Assembly: GCA_024734495.1 (NCBI GenBank)
Contig: JALMQS010000187.1
Location: forward strand, 16,554,455-16,618,454
DNA length: 64,000 bases
Origin: Forficula auricularia
Taxonomy: Eukaryota > Arthropoda > Insecta > Dermaptera > Forficulidae
Reading direction: 5' to 3'
The stretch's first letter is position 1; each line of letters opens with the position of its first letter. A model generated the notes under the pieces. The model was not told the DNA's origin, did not search any database, and was given only the letters and a program-made list of their open reading frames with translations. The position numbers and the translations under genes are program-made. This document shows positions 44,842 through 56,126 of the stretch, one piece after another.

Positions 44842-45330
44842 CAAGATTTGGATTCTGATCCATTCGAGGTAAGAATTATTTTTTTATTGATTAAATGTTT
44901 AATTGAAAACAATAATAATAAATTAACAATGGTCAATATAGATGACAATTAATTATTGAATAAATAAAGAAAACATTTTATTTATATTCCTTGACAGAGG
45001 AAACTAACCTGTATAAATTGCATAATTCTGTTCCAAATTTGCAATTTCAGCCATTATGGATAGATTTTCTCCTAGTTCCAACAAACAATTAAACGATTAT
45101 AATATTGAATGGAATAGATTTTTAATATATACTTGAATATTAGTAGATTCGAAAAGAAATGATATTGACATAAATAAAGAATATGAGAAATCCCTGATCA
45201 ATATACAATAAATCCGCCAGAAGTAAATGTTTAACGCCCCGCCCAATTTTAAATACTCAGTCGCCTCGCTAATGAATAATCTTTTTTTTTTTTCAATAAA
45301 GTTCAATTCTCACTGTACTCAGGGCGGGTT
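44842..45330 (-). repeat. Zinc-finger array 5' unit, copy C
   Basis: Truncated on the left by RTE copy 3 (starts at aagatttggattctgatcca). Contains exon 1 (45009-45054). Confidence 0.7.
45009..45054 (-). CDS. Exon 1 of zinc-finger copy C
   Basis: MAEIANLEQNYAIYT plus one base, donor GTTAGT. Joins in phase 1 to exon 2 at 43937 across a 1.07-kb intron containing RTE copy 3. Confidence 0.65.
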
Positions 45331-45439
45331 CTTTTGGGGTTGTATTAGCACAACAAATCGATGAATTGATAACCTTGGGTTGGAAAATAGATTATTCGAA
45401 ACTAATGTTTCTAAAAGAGATATTCCTAAGAAATCTACT

Positions 45440-46312
45440 ATTATTAAACGAGCAAAAATTGTTTTTTATATTTTTATTTATTACTCTTGTCCAACTCCCT
45501 ACGATTCCTTTAATTATTAATCAAGGACACGAATAATTAAATATGTTTTTTAAATATTTATTTGCTTGTATATATATTTGATTGTATCTTAGTTCTATTT
45601 TGAAAACGGCTCTACCGATTTTGATTAAACAAAATCTATTAACCAGTTTTGAGGATGAGAAAACGATCTGGCTAGGTCTGGACCTCATCAAATTTCATCT
45701 TAATTGATTTTTTCTTAATTAAAGTAATTATTGATAGATGAAATTCCCAATAAAAAAGTTTGTTTACATTTTTTTCAATTATTTTTTATTTTTAATTGGT
45801 TTTTTTAATTTTAAAACCCACCAATAGGTTATAGCAAATATTAATATATTATATTAAAATTAGGAATTTTTTGTTTGTTTTTAATTAACAGATGTCTAAA
45901 TCATAACATTACAGGTGTGTTTACAAATAAAGTTGCCGAAGTGGCTTTTTTTTATAACTTGGAAACAAATCGTATTTAATTTTATGTTTTTATTTCAGAT
46001 CCTATACGATTATTTTTTATTATTATTATTTTCCTATTTATTTTTTTATAATGTTTATCAATATGAACGAATGTGGGCAAATTGGTGTACGAGTAAACAA
46101 ATATACACATAATATGTGGATCACTAGAAAGCTAGAAATGCAAAAACTGGGTGGGGGGTGGGGATGGATGTGGGGGTGCAGGAGGTGGGGATCTGGGGGG
46201 TGGGAGGGGCGGTTGGATTGGGTGGGGGAGTGGGGGTGCAGTGTTGGGGGCGAGGTGTGTGGTTTCGGGAGGTGGGTCAGGGGTTACCGTGCATCGCTCG
46301 GTGCTCCAAATA
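45440..46312 (+). mobile_element. Helitron-like non-autonomous element, copy 2
   Basis: Matches 1-929 along its length (taaacgagcaaaaattgttt; acggctctaccgattttgat; cactagaaagctagaaatgc), without the hAT MITE that splits copy 1. Ends with accgtgc/gctcggt and ctccaaatactaa. ORFs across it are Gly/Trp-rich by composition and not genes. Confidence 0.55.
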
Positions 46313-46612
46313 CTAAGAATTAAAAGTAATAAACTTCCATTCCATTGATAAAGGGAGAAATTCTTGTTTGGGGTTAAAATAAACGTTTTGAAGATTGTTT
46401 TTTTAAAAGATTTGTTTTTATTTTAATTATAAAACAATTAACAAATGTTCACAATATTGAGGATCAAATATTGCTCTTTTTGACCGACTTTGAAAAAAAG
46501 GAGGTTATCATTTCAACGGAATGTGTTTTTTTTGTGTTTGAACATTTATTTCTCTTTACCATGTGTACCGATTTGGATGATGTGCGGATGAAAGTGCGAA
46601 TCCTCTCAATAT

Positions 46613-47569
46613 ATCAAATATTATTATAGATATATATGTTGACGATGTGATTGTCTTATGGTCAGGGACTGAAAGAATTCTCAATAAATTCATAAAACAT
46701 ATAAATTCATTACATGAAAAAATCAAATTTACCGTAGAAAAAGAAAAAAAAACATTAATTATTTAGACCTTAAAATTAAAATTGAAGAAGGAAATAAACA
46801 CACATTCGAAATTTATAAGAAAGATACATCTACAGATACCGTAATTCACAACATGGCTTGTCGACCAATGTCACATAAATTATCAGCATTCCATTCAATG
46901 ATCCACCGTTTAAATAGTATCCCATTAAAGAAAGAGCATTTTTTAACAGAACTAGAGATAATTAAAGAAATAGCTATGAATAATGGTTATGAAAGCAATT
47001 TAATAGGTCAAATATTAAAAGGTAAAATTCAAAAATCAAATTTAAATTTAATCTATTCACAAAATTCCCAAATTAAAGATCTGCCAAAACTAATATTACC
47101 ATATTATGGTAAGATGTCCGAAAAAATAAAACATAAATTAAAATCTTTAGGGTACGCGACAATCTTTAGATCACCATATAGATTAGGAAGTGAATTAAGT
47201 CAAATTAAAGATAAAATTCCGGAAAATGAAAAATCCGGTGTATATAAATTGACATGCCAAGATTGCAATGCAACTTATATAGGAAAAACAGAAAGAAATT
47301 TATCCATTAGGATCAATGAACACAAGAGAGCCTACAAATTAAAATATGAAAATTATGCATTTGCAGAGCATTTAAATGCTAATAATCATAGTTTTCCAGA
47401 TCAATCCAAAATTAAATTGATCAAAGAAGTCAATGACCCCTTAATTCTTTCTATAAAAGAATCCATTGAAATTTTAAAATCCTTGGAAAAAAGCCCAATT
47501 GAATCTTTAAATGAAAAACTAGAAATTATCAATGACCCTTTTTTAAAAACATTCCATTCATTCAGGTAA
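46613..47569 (+). pseudogene. Penelope-like element: RT end and GIY-YIG endonuclease
   Basis: Starts at the YVDDVIVLW catalytic motif (46635). A frameshift in an A run (about 46750) precedes NYLDLKI. A 238-codon ORF (46853-47569) follows with KDTSTDTVIH, KLSAFHSMIHRLNSIPL, SGVYKLTCQDCNATYIGKTE and RINEHKRAYKLKYENYAFAE. GVY...YIG, the Arg and EHK are the GIY-YIG nuclease residues, and C-x2-C in the loop is typical of Penelope types. It is 5'-truncated just before YVDD. It is a different family from the one in copy C's intron. Confidence 0.88.
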
Positions 47570-47728
47570 AACTCTTTAGAAAATGCCTAAACAAAAGAGT
47601 AACCCAGATATTGCTCCAGTTATATTCTAATCTCCCAAGAGGAAACATGAGGAAAAAGACATTATATTTTTCAAAATTTTCAATGTATAAATCCTAATTT
47701 GTAACTAATTTGAAATATTTGTGATAGA

Positions 47729-47756
47729 CTGATGATGAAGGCAATGCCTTCGAAAC
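47729..47756 (+). ncRNA. Hammerhead-like core at Penelope-like 3' end
   Basis: CUGAUGA (47729-47735), U, a perfect GAAGGC/GCCUUC helix with an AAU loop, then GAAAC. It lies 160 bp after the endonuclease stop. Helices I and III are not clear, so this may be a degraded or partner-dependent motif. Confidence 0.5.
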
Positions 47757-47779
47757 TCTAGAAATAATTAAAAATTATT

Positions 47780-48189
47780 TTATTTAAAAAACAGAAGACT
47801 CTCTAATTTTATTTTTAATTACATACTTACAAACTAATACAGTGCTCCGAGGCATTAAAAAATACTACAAAATATGCCATGTTCCAGTTGAAAAAATTGA
47901 ATATTAACAACTTTTTGATTTTCAGAAATAAACGATTATTACGGTCATCCTGGATATAAATTTCAAAGTTTTATGATTAATTAAGATTCTTGAATGTCTA
48001 ATTAAGAGTTCTGATTTATCAAATTAATTCTACAAAAAATATTTTAATTATTTATAATTTTTAAATATGCACGTTAAATTGGTAGATTTTACAAACTATC
48101 TAAAATAGCTCAAAAATGATAAATTTTAGAAATAAAGTGAATTATACATAATTATCTTAGTTTTTAACACTTAATTTAATGATGCAAAA
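47780..48189. other. No recognisable gene
   Basis: AT-rich sequence between the Penelope-like element and the conserved downstream block of copy D. Confidence 0.35.
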
Positions 48190-48640
48190 ATAACTATAAT
48201 AATCAGGGGGGATGGTAAAAACAAAGGGGTGGGCGACATCATAATTTTTCGAAAATTTTTTAAACTTTTGGAAGTTTCGACACTTCGACATCAAATTTTG
48301 TGATCAATCCCAAGGAATAAATAAAGTGATAAAGTATTATCAGTTCGAGATAACTTCAAAATCTCTGAGACACTAAGAAGAGTGTCCAAGGTTTTTTGCA
48401 ACTGTAAAAAAGTAAGAAACAATTTGGGAAAAATTCATATTCAAACATGTCGGGGGATAAGACTTGTTTAATTATTTATCAAGCAAAAGAAACATACAAT
48501 ATAGACAAGGGAAGAAGTACAAATGGTACAGTAGACACAAAGATTGAATCAAAATGACTGTTGGTGGTCAGAGATCAGTTTCAACTGCTACGAATTTGCT
48601 TGTAATTAGCTGGGCAACCTCATTTATCTGTTGGCTGACT
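48190..48640 (-). pseudogene. Decayed non-finger coding block, copy D
   Basis: Matches the blocks at 10.7-11.1 and 36.3-36.66 kb (ggtaaaaacaaaggggtggg; ttgatgtcgaagtgtcgaaa on minus). It is more degraded, and a frame is not maintained. Confidence 0.45.
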
Positions 48641-48686
48641 TTTATTTAATTTAGTTATTTGTAATGGAAGCAATAGAAACAATTTT

Positions 48687-50002
48687 CTAGGAGTGAATTT
48701 TCAAATGATTTTTGAGACTAGAATTTCGTGAGAAAGCCTTGTCGCAGTGATCACAGACGAAAGCCTTTTCGCCTGAATGAATAAGTAAATGCTTTTTGAG
48801 AGATCCTTTTTCTGAAAAACTCTTATTGCAGTGATCACAGACAAAAGGCTTTTCACCAGTATGTAAAAGTAAATGTTTTTTGAGTCCAGGCTTATCTGAG
48901 AAACGATTATCGCATTGATCACAGACGAAAGGCTTTTCGCCTTTATGAATTAATAAATGCGTTCTGAGACTAGCCTTTTGTGTAAAACATTTATCGCATT
49001 GATCACAGACGAAAGGTTTTTCGCCTGTATGAGTAAGTAAATGGCTTTGAAGATAGTCCTTCCGTGAGAAACGCTGCTCGCAGTGATCACAGACGAAAGG
49101 CTTTTCCCCTGTATGAATAATCAAATGTTGTTTGAAGGCGTGCTTCCGTGAGAAACTCTTTTCGCAGTGATCACAGACGAAATGCTTTTTAAGTTCTTCT
49201 TTCCTTGAGAAATCCTTCGCGCAAAGCTTTTCGCCTGTATGAATTAATAAATGCGTTTTGAGACTAGTCTTTTGTGTAAAACATTTGCCGCATTGATCAC
49301 AGACGAAAGGTTTTTCGCCTGTATGAATAAGTAAATGGCTTTGGAGATAGTCCTTCCGTGAGAAACCCTTTTCGCAGTGATCACAGACGAAAGGCTTTTC
49401 GCCTGTATGAATAATCAAATGTTGTTTGAAGGCCTGCTTCCGTGAGAACCTCTTTTTGCAGTGATCACAGACGAAAGGCAATACGCCTGTATGAATTATC
49501 AAATGTTGTTTGAGTTCGTCTTTCCTTGAGAAACCCTTTGCGCAGCGATCACAAACGAAAGGCTTTCCTCCGGTATGAAGAATCAAATGCTTTTTGAGAT
49601 TATCTTTACGCGAAAAACGATTATGGCATTGATCACAGACGAAAGGCTTTTCGTCTGTATGAATTAATAAATGCCTTTTGAGGTTAGTCATTTTTGTAAA
49701 ACATTTATCGCATTGATCACAGACGAAAGGCTTCTCGCCTGAATGAATTAATAAATGCCCTGAGGGTTTGACTCCATATCGATTATGAGCGGTCTCATTA
49801 AAAGCCATTTCCCTCTGGGAAGTCATGTCAATAAGAGATTCAGATTTGGCTTCAGCACTGTAATTCAGATCGCTCAGATGACTTCTGAAGAGTACTTCTT
49901 CTGAATGGCCTTCCTGTTTATGTCTTTCGAAATCAGACAATGATAGGAATCCAGAAAAACATTCCTCACAGAAATAATCTTCAGTAGTTTCAGTAGTTGT
50001 GT
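48687..50002 (-). CDS. Zinc-finger paralogue copy D, finger exon
   Basis: Starts after TTTTTCCAG with ACACAACTACTG. Encodes the atypical CEEC finger, a shortened linker that runs GVKPSGHLLIHSGEKPF (the first half of the first finger is deleted, as in copy E), then twelve intact C2H2 fingers and one collapsed one. The collapsed unit (GEKLCAKDFSRKEELKKHF, near 49170-49240) lost its first C-x2-C and its linker. The run AKGFSRKDEL, KKRFSRKQAF, EKGFSRKDYL, GKCFTQKTSL is echoed by AKDFSRKEEL, EKSFSRKHAF, EQRFSRKDYL, DKCFTQKASL: a four-finger block duplication. The stop comes at KIHS-TAG, earlier than in A to C. With exons 1 and 2 the frame is open for 501 aa. Confidence 0.87.
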
Positions 50003-50340
50003 CTGGAAAAAAATAAATGTAATGAGAAGATTTTATTACAGAAAAAATTTATAATAAAGCAGAAAATGAATTGTAATTTTCTGCTATTGTCAATTGTGAA
50101 ATCATACGATAATATCGTTAAATGGGTGGTATATAGTGTGCTAGGCAATTAATTTAGCATTCATTGATCATTTAAAAAAAATCACTACTAAAATCTCATA
50201 AAAATGTAATCTCTTGAATGTCCTAATGGTCTCCGAGGTGGAGGACAAACGAAGAAACTTTTATTTTCATTTAAATCAGTATTTAAAGAAAAGTTGTAGG
50301 AGAATTCTCCTAAGGTTATTAATCACATGAATGAACTTAC

Positions 50341-50484
50341 CATCAGCTGATGTATTTGTTCTCAATTGAAATTTCATTTTTAACATTAAATGTAATTTCC
50401 TATGTATACATTTCTTTTGATGTTTGTTCAAGAATTCTTCACTAATGAACATAGTATTGCATTCACTACACAAGAAATGTGGCC
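50341..50484 (-). CDS. Exon 2 of zinc-finger copy D
   Basis: 144 bp; encodes the C-x2-C-x12-H-x3-C finger (FLCSECNTMF ... KKC) and RTNTSAD; phase 1 both sides. Intron 2 is 338 bp. Confidence 0.8.
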
Positions 50485-50767
50485 CTGAAAAAGATAATAT
50501 TGCAATTTTCCTTAAAAAAAAGATATAAAAGTTTAAGGCCCCCATGGACAATAGCGAGCGAAATTCGAGTCCAGGTGAATATAAATGAACCAATTAATTA
50601 AATGTATATATATACAGGGTGATTCACGGTCGATGGCACGTTAGGTGTTTATGGAAAACGGAAAACAGGATTTTCCTGAAAATTTAGCACCTTAAATTTT
50701 TTTACCTGTTCTATCGATCTAAAATATTTTCAGCATTGCGACGTTTCGGCTTCCATCGAAAAGTCGT

Positions 50768-51066
50768 CATCATCATCATTGAGTATACAGTCCTAAGACT
50801 GGTTTGATGCAACAGTTGGACAACAGACGGATTGTCTCCACTCGACTCTGTCCCCCGCCAGCTGTTTAACCTCTCTAAATGTCTGGCATCCCATATCCCC
50901 AATTATTTGGTTGAAATATTCTAATCTGGTTCTTCCCCTTCCCCTTTTCTTTCCCACCTCCCCCTCCAAGATATCCCTAAGCAGTCCCCCATGTCTCAGA
51001 GTGTGCCCCATCATCTGACCTCTTCTCTTCTTCAGACTCTTCCACAAGGTTCTTCTTTCTCCGATT
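50768..51066 (-). mobile_element. RTE copy 4 with 12-bp target duplication
   Basis: A 5'-truncated RTE 3' end encoding GERRTLWKSLKKRRGQMM, GKKRGRGRTRLEYFN and REVKQLAGDRVEW, with an (ATG)n tail at 50768. TCGAAAAGTCGT flanks both sides (50756-50767 and about 51067-51079), which fixes the insertion boundaries. A short insert (near 50812-50830) interrupts the last codons. Confidence 0.9.
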
Positions 51067-52462
51067 TCGTCGAAAAGTCGTAGCAACTTTATTTTTTTTA
51101 ATGGAACACCCCGTATATTAACACGTTTTTAGAACCGCCCTTTTATTAAAATACCTTTCTGTTAATATTGTCCCATACCTATTTCTATCGGTTTTCGAGA
51201 TAAAAAATCATTTGTGTTAAATATGGCCCAAAACATGGCCCTAATTAAACTTAAATAAATTAGTGCTCTCAATTCATGAAAAGTTAATATTTTGGTGGTA
51301 GTTTAGACACACCCGAAGTATTTAATTTACGCCGAAAAATCGACTCCATATTATACAGGGTGTGATAAAATTACTACTATTTCCGTTATTCATAAAAGAG
51401 GTCAAACGTTCGTTTTTTCAAATGAGACCTCCCGTATATTACTTAATAAATTGAAAGACGAAGAAAAATGGATTAAGACGATATATCATGTCCCTATACC
51501 TAAAACATCAAGTTTTCATAATAAAGGCGCTTTTTCGTGAAAAATTACTTTTTAATGAATTTAATTTTAACTAACCATGGAAATATCAAGCTTATACAGT
51601 TGGTTGAAGGTTATAAGAAAGGGAAGAAACTTATAAAGAGTTTATTGACGGTGTCCAAAAAAATCTCCCAAAATGACCGCAAATATTGATTATTCAAACG
51701 AAGTTCTTAGGAAATTATTTATTTTGTACTATAAGAATTTCGTTTGAGTAATCGTATATTTCCGATCATTTTGGGAGATATTTTTGAATATCGTCAATAA
51801 ACTGTTTATAAGTTAGTTTTTAAGGGATTTGGTGTTGGTTCTTGGTGAAACATTTTTTAAAAAATTATTGTATAAAAAATACTTGGTAGGTTTTACATTA
51901 ATGTGAAACCTACCAAGTATTTTTATCCAATAATTGTTTATAAGTTACCTTATAAATTGTCAACAAACTGACATAAGCTTGATATTGCCATGGTTAGTAC
52001 ATAGAAATTAAATTCATTAAAATGTAATTTTTCACGAAAAAGCGGCTTCATTAAGAAAACTTGATGTTTTAGGTATAGGGACATGATATATCGTCTTAAA
52101 GCATTTTTCTTCGTCTTTCAATTTATTGAGTAGTATACGGGGGGGTCTCATTTAAAAAAACGAACTTTTGACCCCTTTTATGAATAACGGAAATAATAGT
52201 AATTTTATCACGCCCTATATAATGTGGAGTTGATTTTACTGCGAAAAATTAAATACTTCGGGTGTGTTTAAAGTACCACCAAAATATCAACTTTTCATGA
52301 ATTGAGAGCACTAATTTATTTAAGTTTAATCATGGCCATGTTTTGGACCATATTTAACACAAATTATTTTTTATCCCGAAAACCGATAGATATAGGTATA
52401 GGTCAATATTAACAAAAAAGTATTTTAATAAAAGGGCGGTTCCAAAAGCGTGTTAATATACC

Positions 52463-52611
52463 CAAGGGCGGATCCAGGAATTTTTTATGGGGGGGGGGAG
52501 AATGTATATAAGGTGCCCGATGTATATAAGATATACTTTTTATCTCGAAAGTGTGTCGCGATCGAATTGTCCAAGCGGGGGGGGGGGGGGGGGGCAGAGA
52601 CGCCGCCCTTG
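52463..52611. mobile_element. hAT MITE, CAAGGGCGGATC family (copy 3)
   Basis: Starts CAAGGGCGGATCCAGG; the right end is reduced to cgccgcccttg. It shares ataaggtgcccgatgtata and cgatcgaattgtccaagcgg with the others. No 8-bp duplication is visible, so the right end may be deleted. Confidence 0.65.
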
Positions 52612-52639
52612 AATTATATAAAAAATATACAATTGTCCC

Positions 52640-52700
52640 AAGATTACGTCATGGTCTCATTAGATGTAGTATCTCTTTTCACTAATATTTTTTTTTTTTT
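52640..52700 (+). pseudogene. Penelope-like RT snippet
   Basis: Reads LSQDYVMVSLDVVSLFTNI, the highly conserved RT motif (with the first catalytic Asp) of Penelope-like elements. Nothing of the RT remains on either side; a T run follows. Confidence 0.7.
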
Positions 52701-52944
52701 TCTCTGGCTCGACAACCCTTCATGGGTCTTGGCCTACTGAATTGGTTGCTGTCCTAATTGGAAACAGTACCGAGGGGTCAAGTGGTTAGCTCAACGCACA
52801 TCTACAACCTTCGTTTTAGTGTTCCATTAAAAAAAATAAAGTTGCTACAACTTTTTGATGGAAGCCGAAACGTCGCAATGCTGAAAATATTTTGGATCGA
52901 TAGAATATGGTGCTAAATTTTCAGAAAAATCCTGCGTTCCCTTT

Positions 52945-53600
52945 TGCAAGTTCATTATAATTAAACCAATTATTTATTTTATTTAAAACCAAAATAATTA
53001 ATAAAGAGTGAATTATAATATAATTAAAAATAAATTCATGAAATATAAACCTGTTCAAGATTTGGATTCTGATCCATGAATTCTTTACTAATCAACTTTT
53101 TAATTGAAAACAATAATAATAAATTAACAATGTTCAATATAGATGACAATTAATTATTGTTGAATAAATAAAGAAAACATTTTATTTATATTCTATGACA
53201 GAGGAAACTAACCTGTATAAATCGGAAAATTCTGTTCCAAATTTGCAATTTCAGCCATTATGGATAGATTTTCTCCAAGTTCAAACAAACAATTAAACAA
53301 TTATAATATTGAATGGAATAGATTTTTAATTTAATAAAATTATGTACTTGAATATTAGTAGATTTGTAAGGAATTATCATGAGGATGAATAACGAATTTA
53401 AGAAATAAATGTTCCTTTGTTTACAACATGGAAAAAACTTATACAATAAATCCGCCAGATGTCAGGGCACTCAATGTAAAAACGTCCCCTCCAATTTTAA
53501 ATACTCAGTCTGCTTCCTAATGAATAATTTTTTTTCCAATACTGTTCAATTCTCAATGTACTCAGGGCGGGTTCTATTAGCACAAATTATTGAATTCAAT
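52945..53600 (-). repeat. Zinc-finger array 5' unit, copy D
   Basis: Matches the other 5' units; contains exon 1 (53213-53258). Confidence 0.7.
53213..53258 (-). CDS. Exon 1 of zinc-finger copy D
   Basis: MAEIANLEQNFPIYT plus one base, donor GTTAGT. Intron 1 (2.7 kb) contains the 2.3-kb inverted repeat. Confidence 0.65.
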
Positions 53601-53628
53601 AAGTTAAATTAGTTATTTTCTGTACTTC

Positions 53629-53660
53629 CTGAAGATTGGTTGATAGCCCGAAATATATAT
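53629..53660 (+). ncRNA. Degenerate hammerhead-like motif
   Basis: CUGAAGA, then UUGGU...GCCC and GAAAUAUAUA. It has the same order as the folds at 43.55 and 57.73 kb but with the CUGAAGA variant and a weak helix II. It marks a Penelope-like end fragment, followed by gtgaaacaa as at the other ends. Confidence 0.4.
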
Positions 53661-53944
53661 TATATTGAAAAATTTTTTACATCTTTTAATTTTTTTAATT
53701 TTAATGTGAAACAAGTGACCAAGAATCCTTAACTTATAGTAAATGAATATTACATATAATATTTATTTACCCTTATCTTTATTAAAGATGTTTCACCTTA
53801 CACCAACACCACAATCTCTACTAATTACTAAGTCATAAAGTAAAGTAGGTACATATAACGCCATTTTAATTAGTTGATTTTCTAGTAGCTTTTAATTTAA
53901 AGAGCGTACTGGACTGATATCACAATTTTTGTTTTAGTACAAAA
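53661..53944. other. No recognisable gene
   Basis: AT-rich remnant, probably the outer part of a Penelope-like terminal repeat. Confidence 0.35.
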
Positions 53945-54048
53945 CTAGCTCCAAGGTCCGCCTTCGGCGGCCCCTTGCTAGCCAGGCAACTCGCCTCCTG
54001 TACCCCCCCCCCCAATGTACAGAAAAACCTTAATTTTATATATATAGA
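53945..54048 (-). mobile_element. Minimal 104-bp Helitron
   Basis: Minus strand starts A/TCTATATATATAAAATTAAG and ends with a GGCCGCC..GGCGGACC hairpin, TTGGAGCTAG/T. Both ends match 40581-41321 with the middle deleted. Confidence 0.75.
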
Positions 54049-54150
54049 TAATTTCATTTAAATTGATAACCATGACGACTGTTTTTTGGAGGGACGGCAA
54101 TACGTACATAGGTACAGAGGAAGGCGCAAATGCGCTTTAGTAGTATAGGA

Positions 54151-54435
54151 CAGTGATTCTCAACCACTGTGCCGCGAGATTCTTGAAGTATGCCGCCACT
54201 GCTAGGCAGTGGGCCTCCCGAATTGAAATTTTTTTTTTACATTTCTTTATCAATTGACACTACATTTAATCCAAATATTTATTTGATCATTTGAAGCAAA
54301 GAGATAGTAAAATTTTATAGGATGTAGAATGTCCTATGAAAATTTTATAGGTACATCAATCAATAAATCAAATAAAATTCCATTAATTTATTTTATTGTT
54401 AGTGTGCCGTGACAAAAAAAGGTTGAGAATCACTG
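54151..54435. mobile_element. hAT MITE (CAGTGATTCTCAACC ends)
   Basis: Perfect 8-bp target duplication GTATAGGA (54143-54150 and 54436-54443). Ends CAGTGATTCTCAACC and inverse; both sub-ends mention tgccg. 285 bp, non-coding. Confidence 0.9.
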
Positions 54436-54823
54436 GTATAGGATATAGGTAAGTCCCGCCACCGCTTGACCCCACCTCCCACCCCCCTGGGGAGGGGGGA
54501 CATAGATACATAGATAGATAGGTACATACAGAGGCAGGCACAAATGACCTTTAGTAGTTTAGGATATTTATTATTAAAAAAAAATTCGATGGATAGAATA
54601 GCCAAGTTGCGTAACCTTTCTAGTCGCATAGAATTTCTTAAATATGTTTTTATCAATTTAAATTTTGAAAATGATCGCTCGGCGGATGAACGCGAAAGTT
54701 AAAACTTTTTATCAGGTCACTGCCCTATTTTGGTGCAATTGGGACCTGATTCGTTTTGATACTGAACCAAGAGTTGAAACAAGATAGGACCCAGCCGGGT
54801 ATGATCCGGCATCCTCTGCTTTA

Positions 54824-55280
54824 AGCCCGCAAATGCCTTTTCCATTTAAGCGATGGATCCCCAACTCAGGTCATATAATCAAATTTTATATATATTCAAC
54901 TCTTTAGTTCAGGCGAGTTTCAACTATTTTCCTAATAGTATGGTTCTTATACATTTATTACAATGCCCATCTGTCTGATTCTTTGGGGAACCGAAACAGA
55001 TGAATTTTGTTCGTAAAAAAAAGTTTTAACTTTCGCGTTCATCTAACGTTAACATATAGACATTCTAAATAAAATTTATTATTGAATATTTGAACAAAAT
55101 TCATCTGTTTCGATTCTCCAAAGAATCAGACAGATGGGCATTGTAATAAATTTATAAGAACCATACTATTAGGAAAATAGTTGAAACGCGCCTGAACTAA
55201 AGAGTTGAATATATATAAAATTTGATCATATGACCTAATTGGGGATCCATCGCTTAAATGGAAAAGGCATTTGCGGGCTC
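54824..55280. repeat. Palindrome carrying a SINE-like end
   Basis: Arms of about 185-190 bp (54824-55012 and 55092-55280) are inverted copies (gcgatggatccccaa; gcccatctgtctgattcttt). Next to the left arm, on the minus strand, ggcttaaagcagaggatgcc then ggatcatacccggc resembles a tRNA-like B-box region. Confidence 0.75.
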
Positions 55281-55423
55281 AGATTTGGATTCAGCGCCCC
55301 ATAAAACATATATATGGAAATAATCAGAACTACCCCAAAACATTCCTGATAAAAACACAATTTGACTGGACTAATAGGAGAATAGTTCAAAAATTACTCT
55401 TATGGGATTTCTAATTCTCACTC

Positions 55424-55779
55424 TGTCGAATTACTTCAATATTAGATTAAGGTATGATTCGAATTTGAATCCTGCACGAAGGTTAACGAGGGAAATAATT
55501 GCGTTAATAAATTCGTTTTAACAATTTATATTTATTAACAACTTGACGATTATTTCTATATACATGTATATACAACAAAACTTTTTCTTATTCCAAATAC
55601 AAACAAACAATAACTCAGTAACAACTCAATAACAACTTAAAACTAACTTCTTTGACCCAAAACATGCCATCTCATATTTTCGAAGTTCAGAGATTCCAAC
55701 AAACAAGAGTGGCTCATCCAAAAACCCTACATCAAACAACAAACTCATGGCGCGAATTTGGAGCCATTCTCTCTTGACA
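55424..55779 (+). mobile_element. Solo LTR
   Basis: TGTC...GACA, 356 bp, with a 5-bp target duplication CACTC (55419-55423 and 55780-55784). Same family as 35058-35441 in opposite orientation. The uninterrupted target is seen at 17.5 kb. Confidence 0.88.
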
Positions 55780-55869
55780 CACTCAAAGAGAAAGTCTTCC
55801 TACGACCAGTCGATTGATTGAGGAATTAATTCAATTGCGAATTGATGAAAAGGGAGAACAAGGATTTAT

Positions 55870-56126
55870 ATTTTGACTTGTTATGACCATATCCATGGCT
55901 TTTTGCAACTGTAAAATGGTAAGACAAAATTTGGGAAAAATAATTATTCGAACATGTCGTAGAGTGAGAGTTGTTTAATTATTTAACAAGCAAAATAAAC
56001 ATACAATATATACAAGGGGGGAAGTGCAAATAGTTTAATTAGGCACAAAGGTTCAATCTAAAAGACTGTTGGTCGTCAACTGCTTCAAATTTAATTGCCT
56101 TGTAATTAGCTGGGAAACCTCATTTT
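55870..56126 (-). repeat. Downstream block of zinc-finger copy E (truncated)
   Basis: Matches 10890-11120 and 48380-48620 (tttttgcaactgtaaaatgg; ttaattagctgg-aacctcat). It breaks at 56126, and the finger exon it belongs to resumes at 62467; 56127-62466 is inserted sequence. Confidence 0.7.

Larger units (their letters stand above)
50640..52940. repeat. 2.3-kb inverted repeat in intron 1 of copy D
   Basis: The outer arms pair 50640-50770 with 52850-52940 (gcattgcgacgtttcggctt and its inverse), and 51105-51600 with 51960-52460 (cattttaaccatgg, ggtatagggacatgatatat, acacccgaagtatttaa). Smaller palindromes lie at the centre (ctcccaaaatgacc and its inverse; acttggtaggttttac and its inverse at 51880-51925). 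An RTE fragment, a hAT MITE and a Penelope RT snippet lie inside. Confidence 0.8.

Noticed and set aside
54740..54870. Possible tRNA gene near 54.8 kb and 6.5 kb
   Set aside because: Only B-box-like motifs are present; no cloverleaf could be drawn, and tails of ATAAATA point to SINEs.
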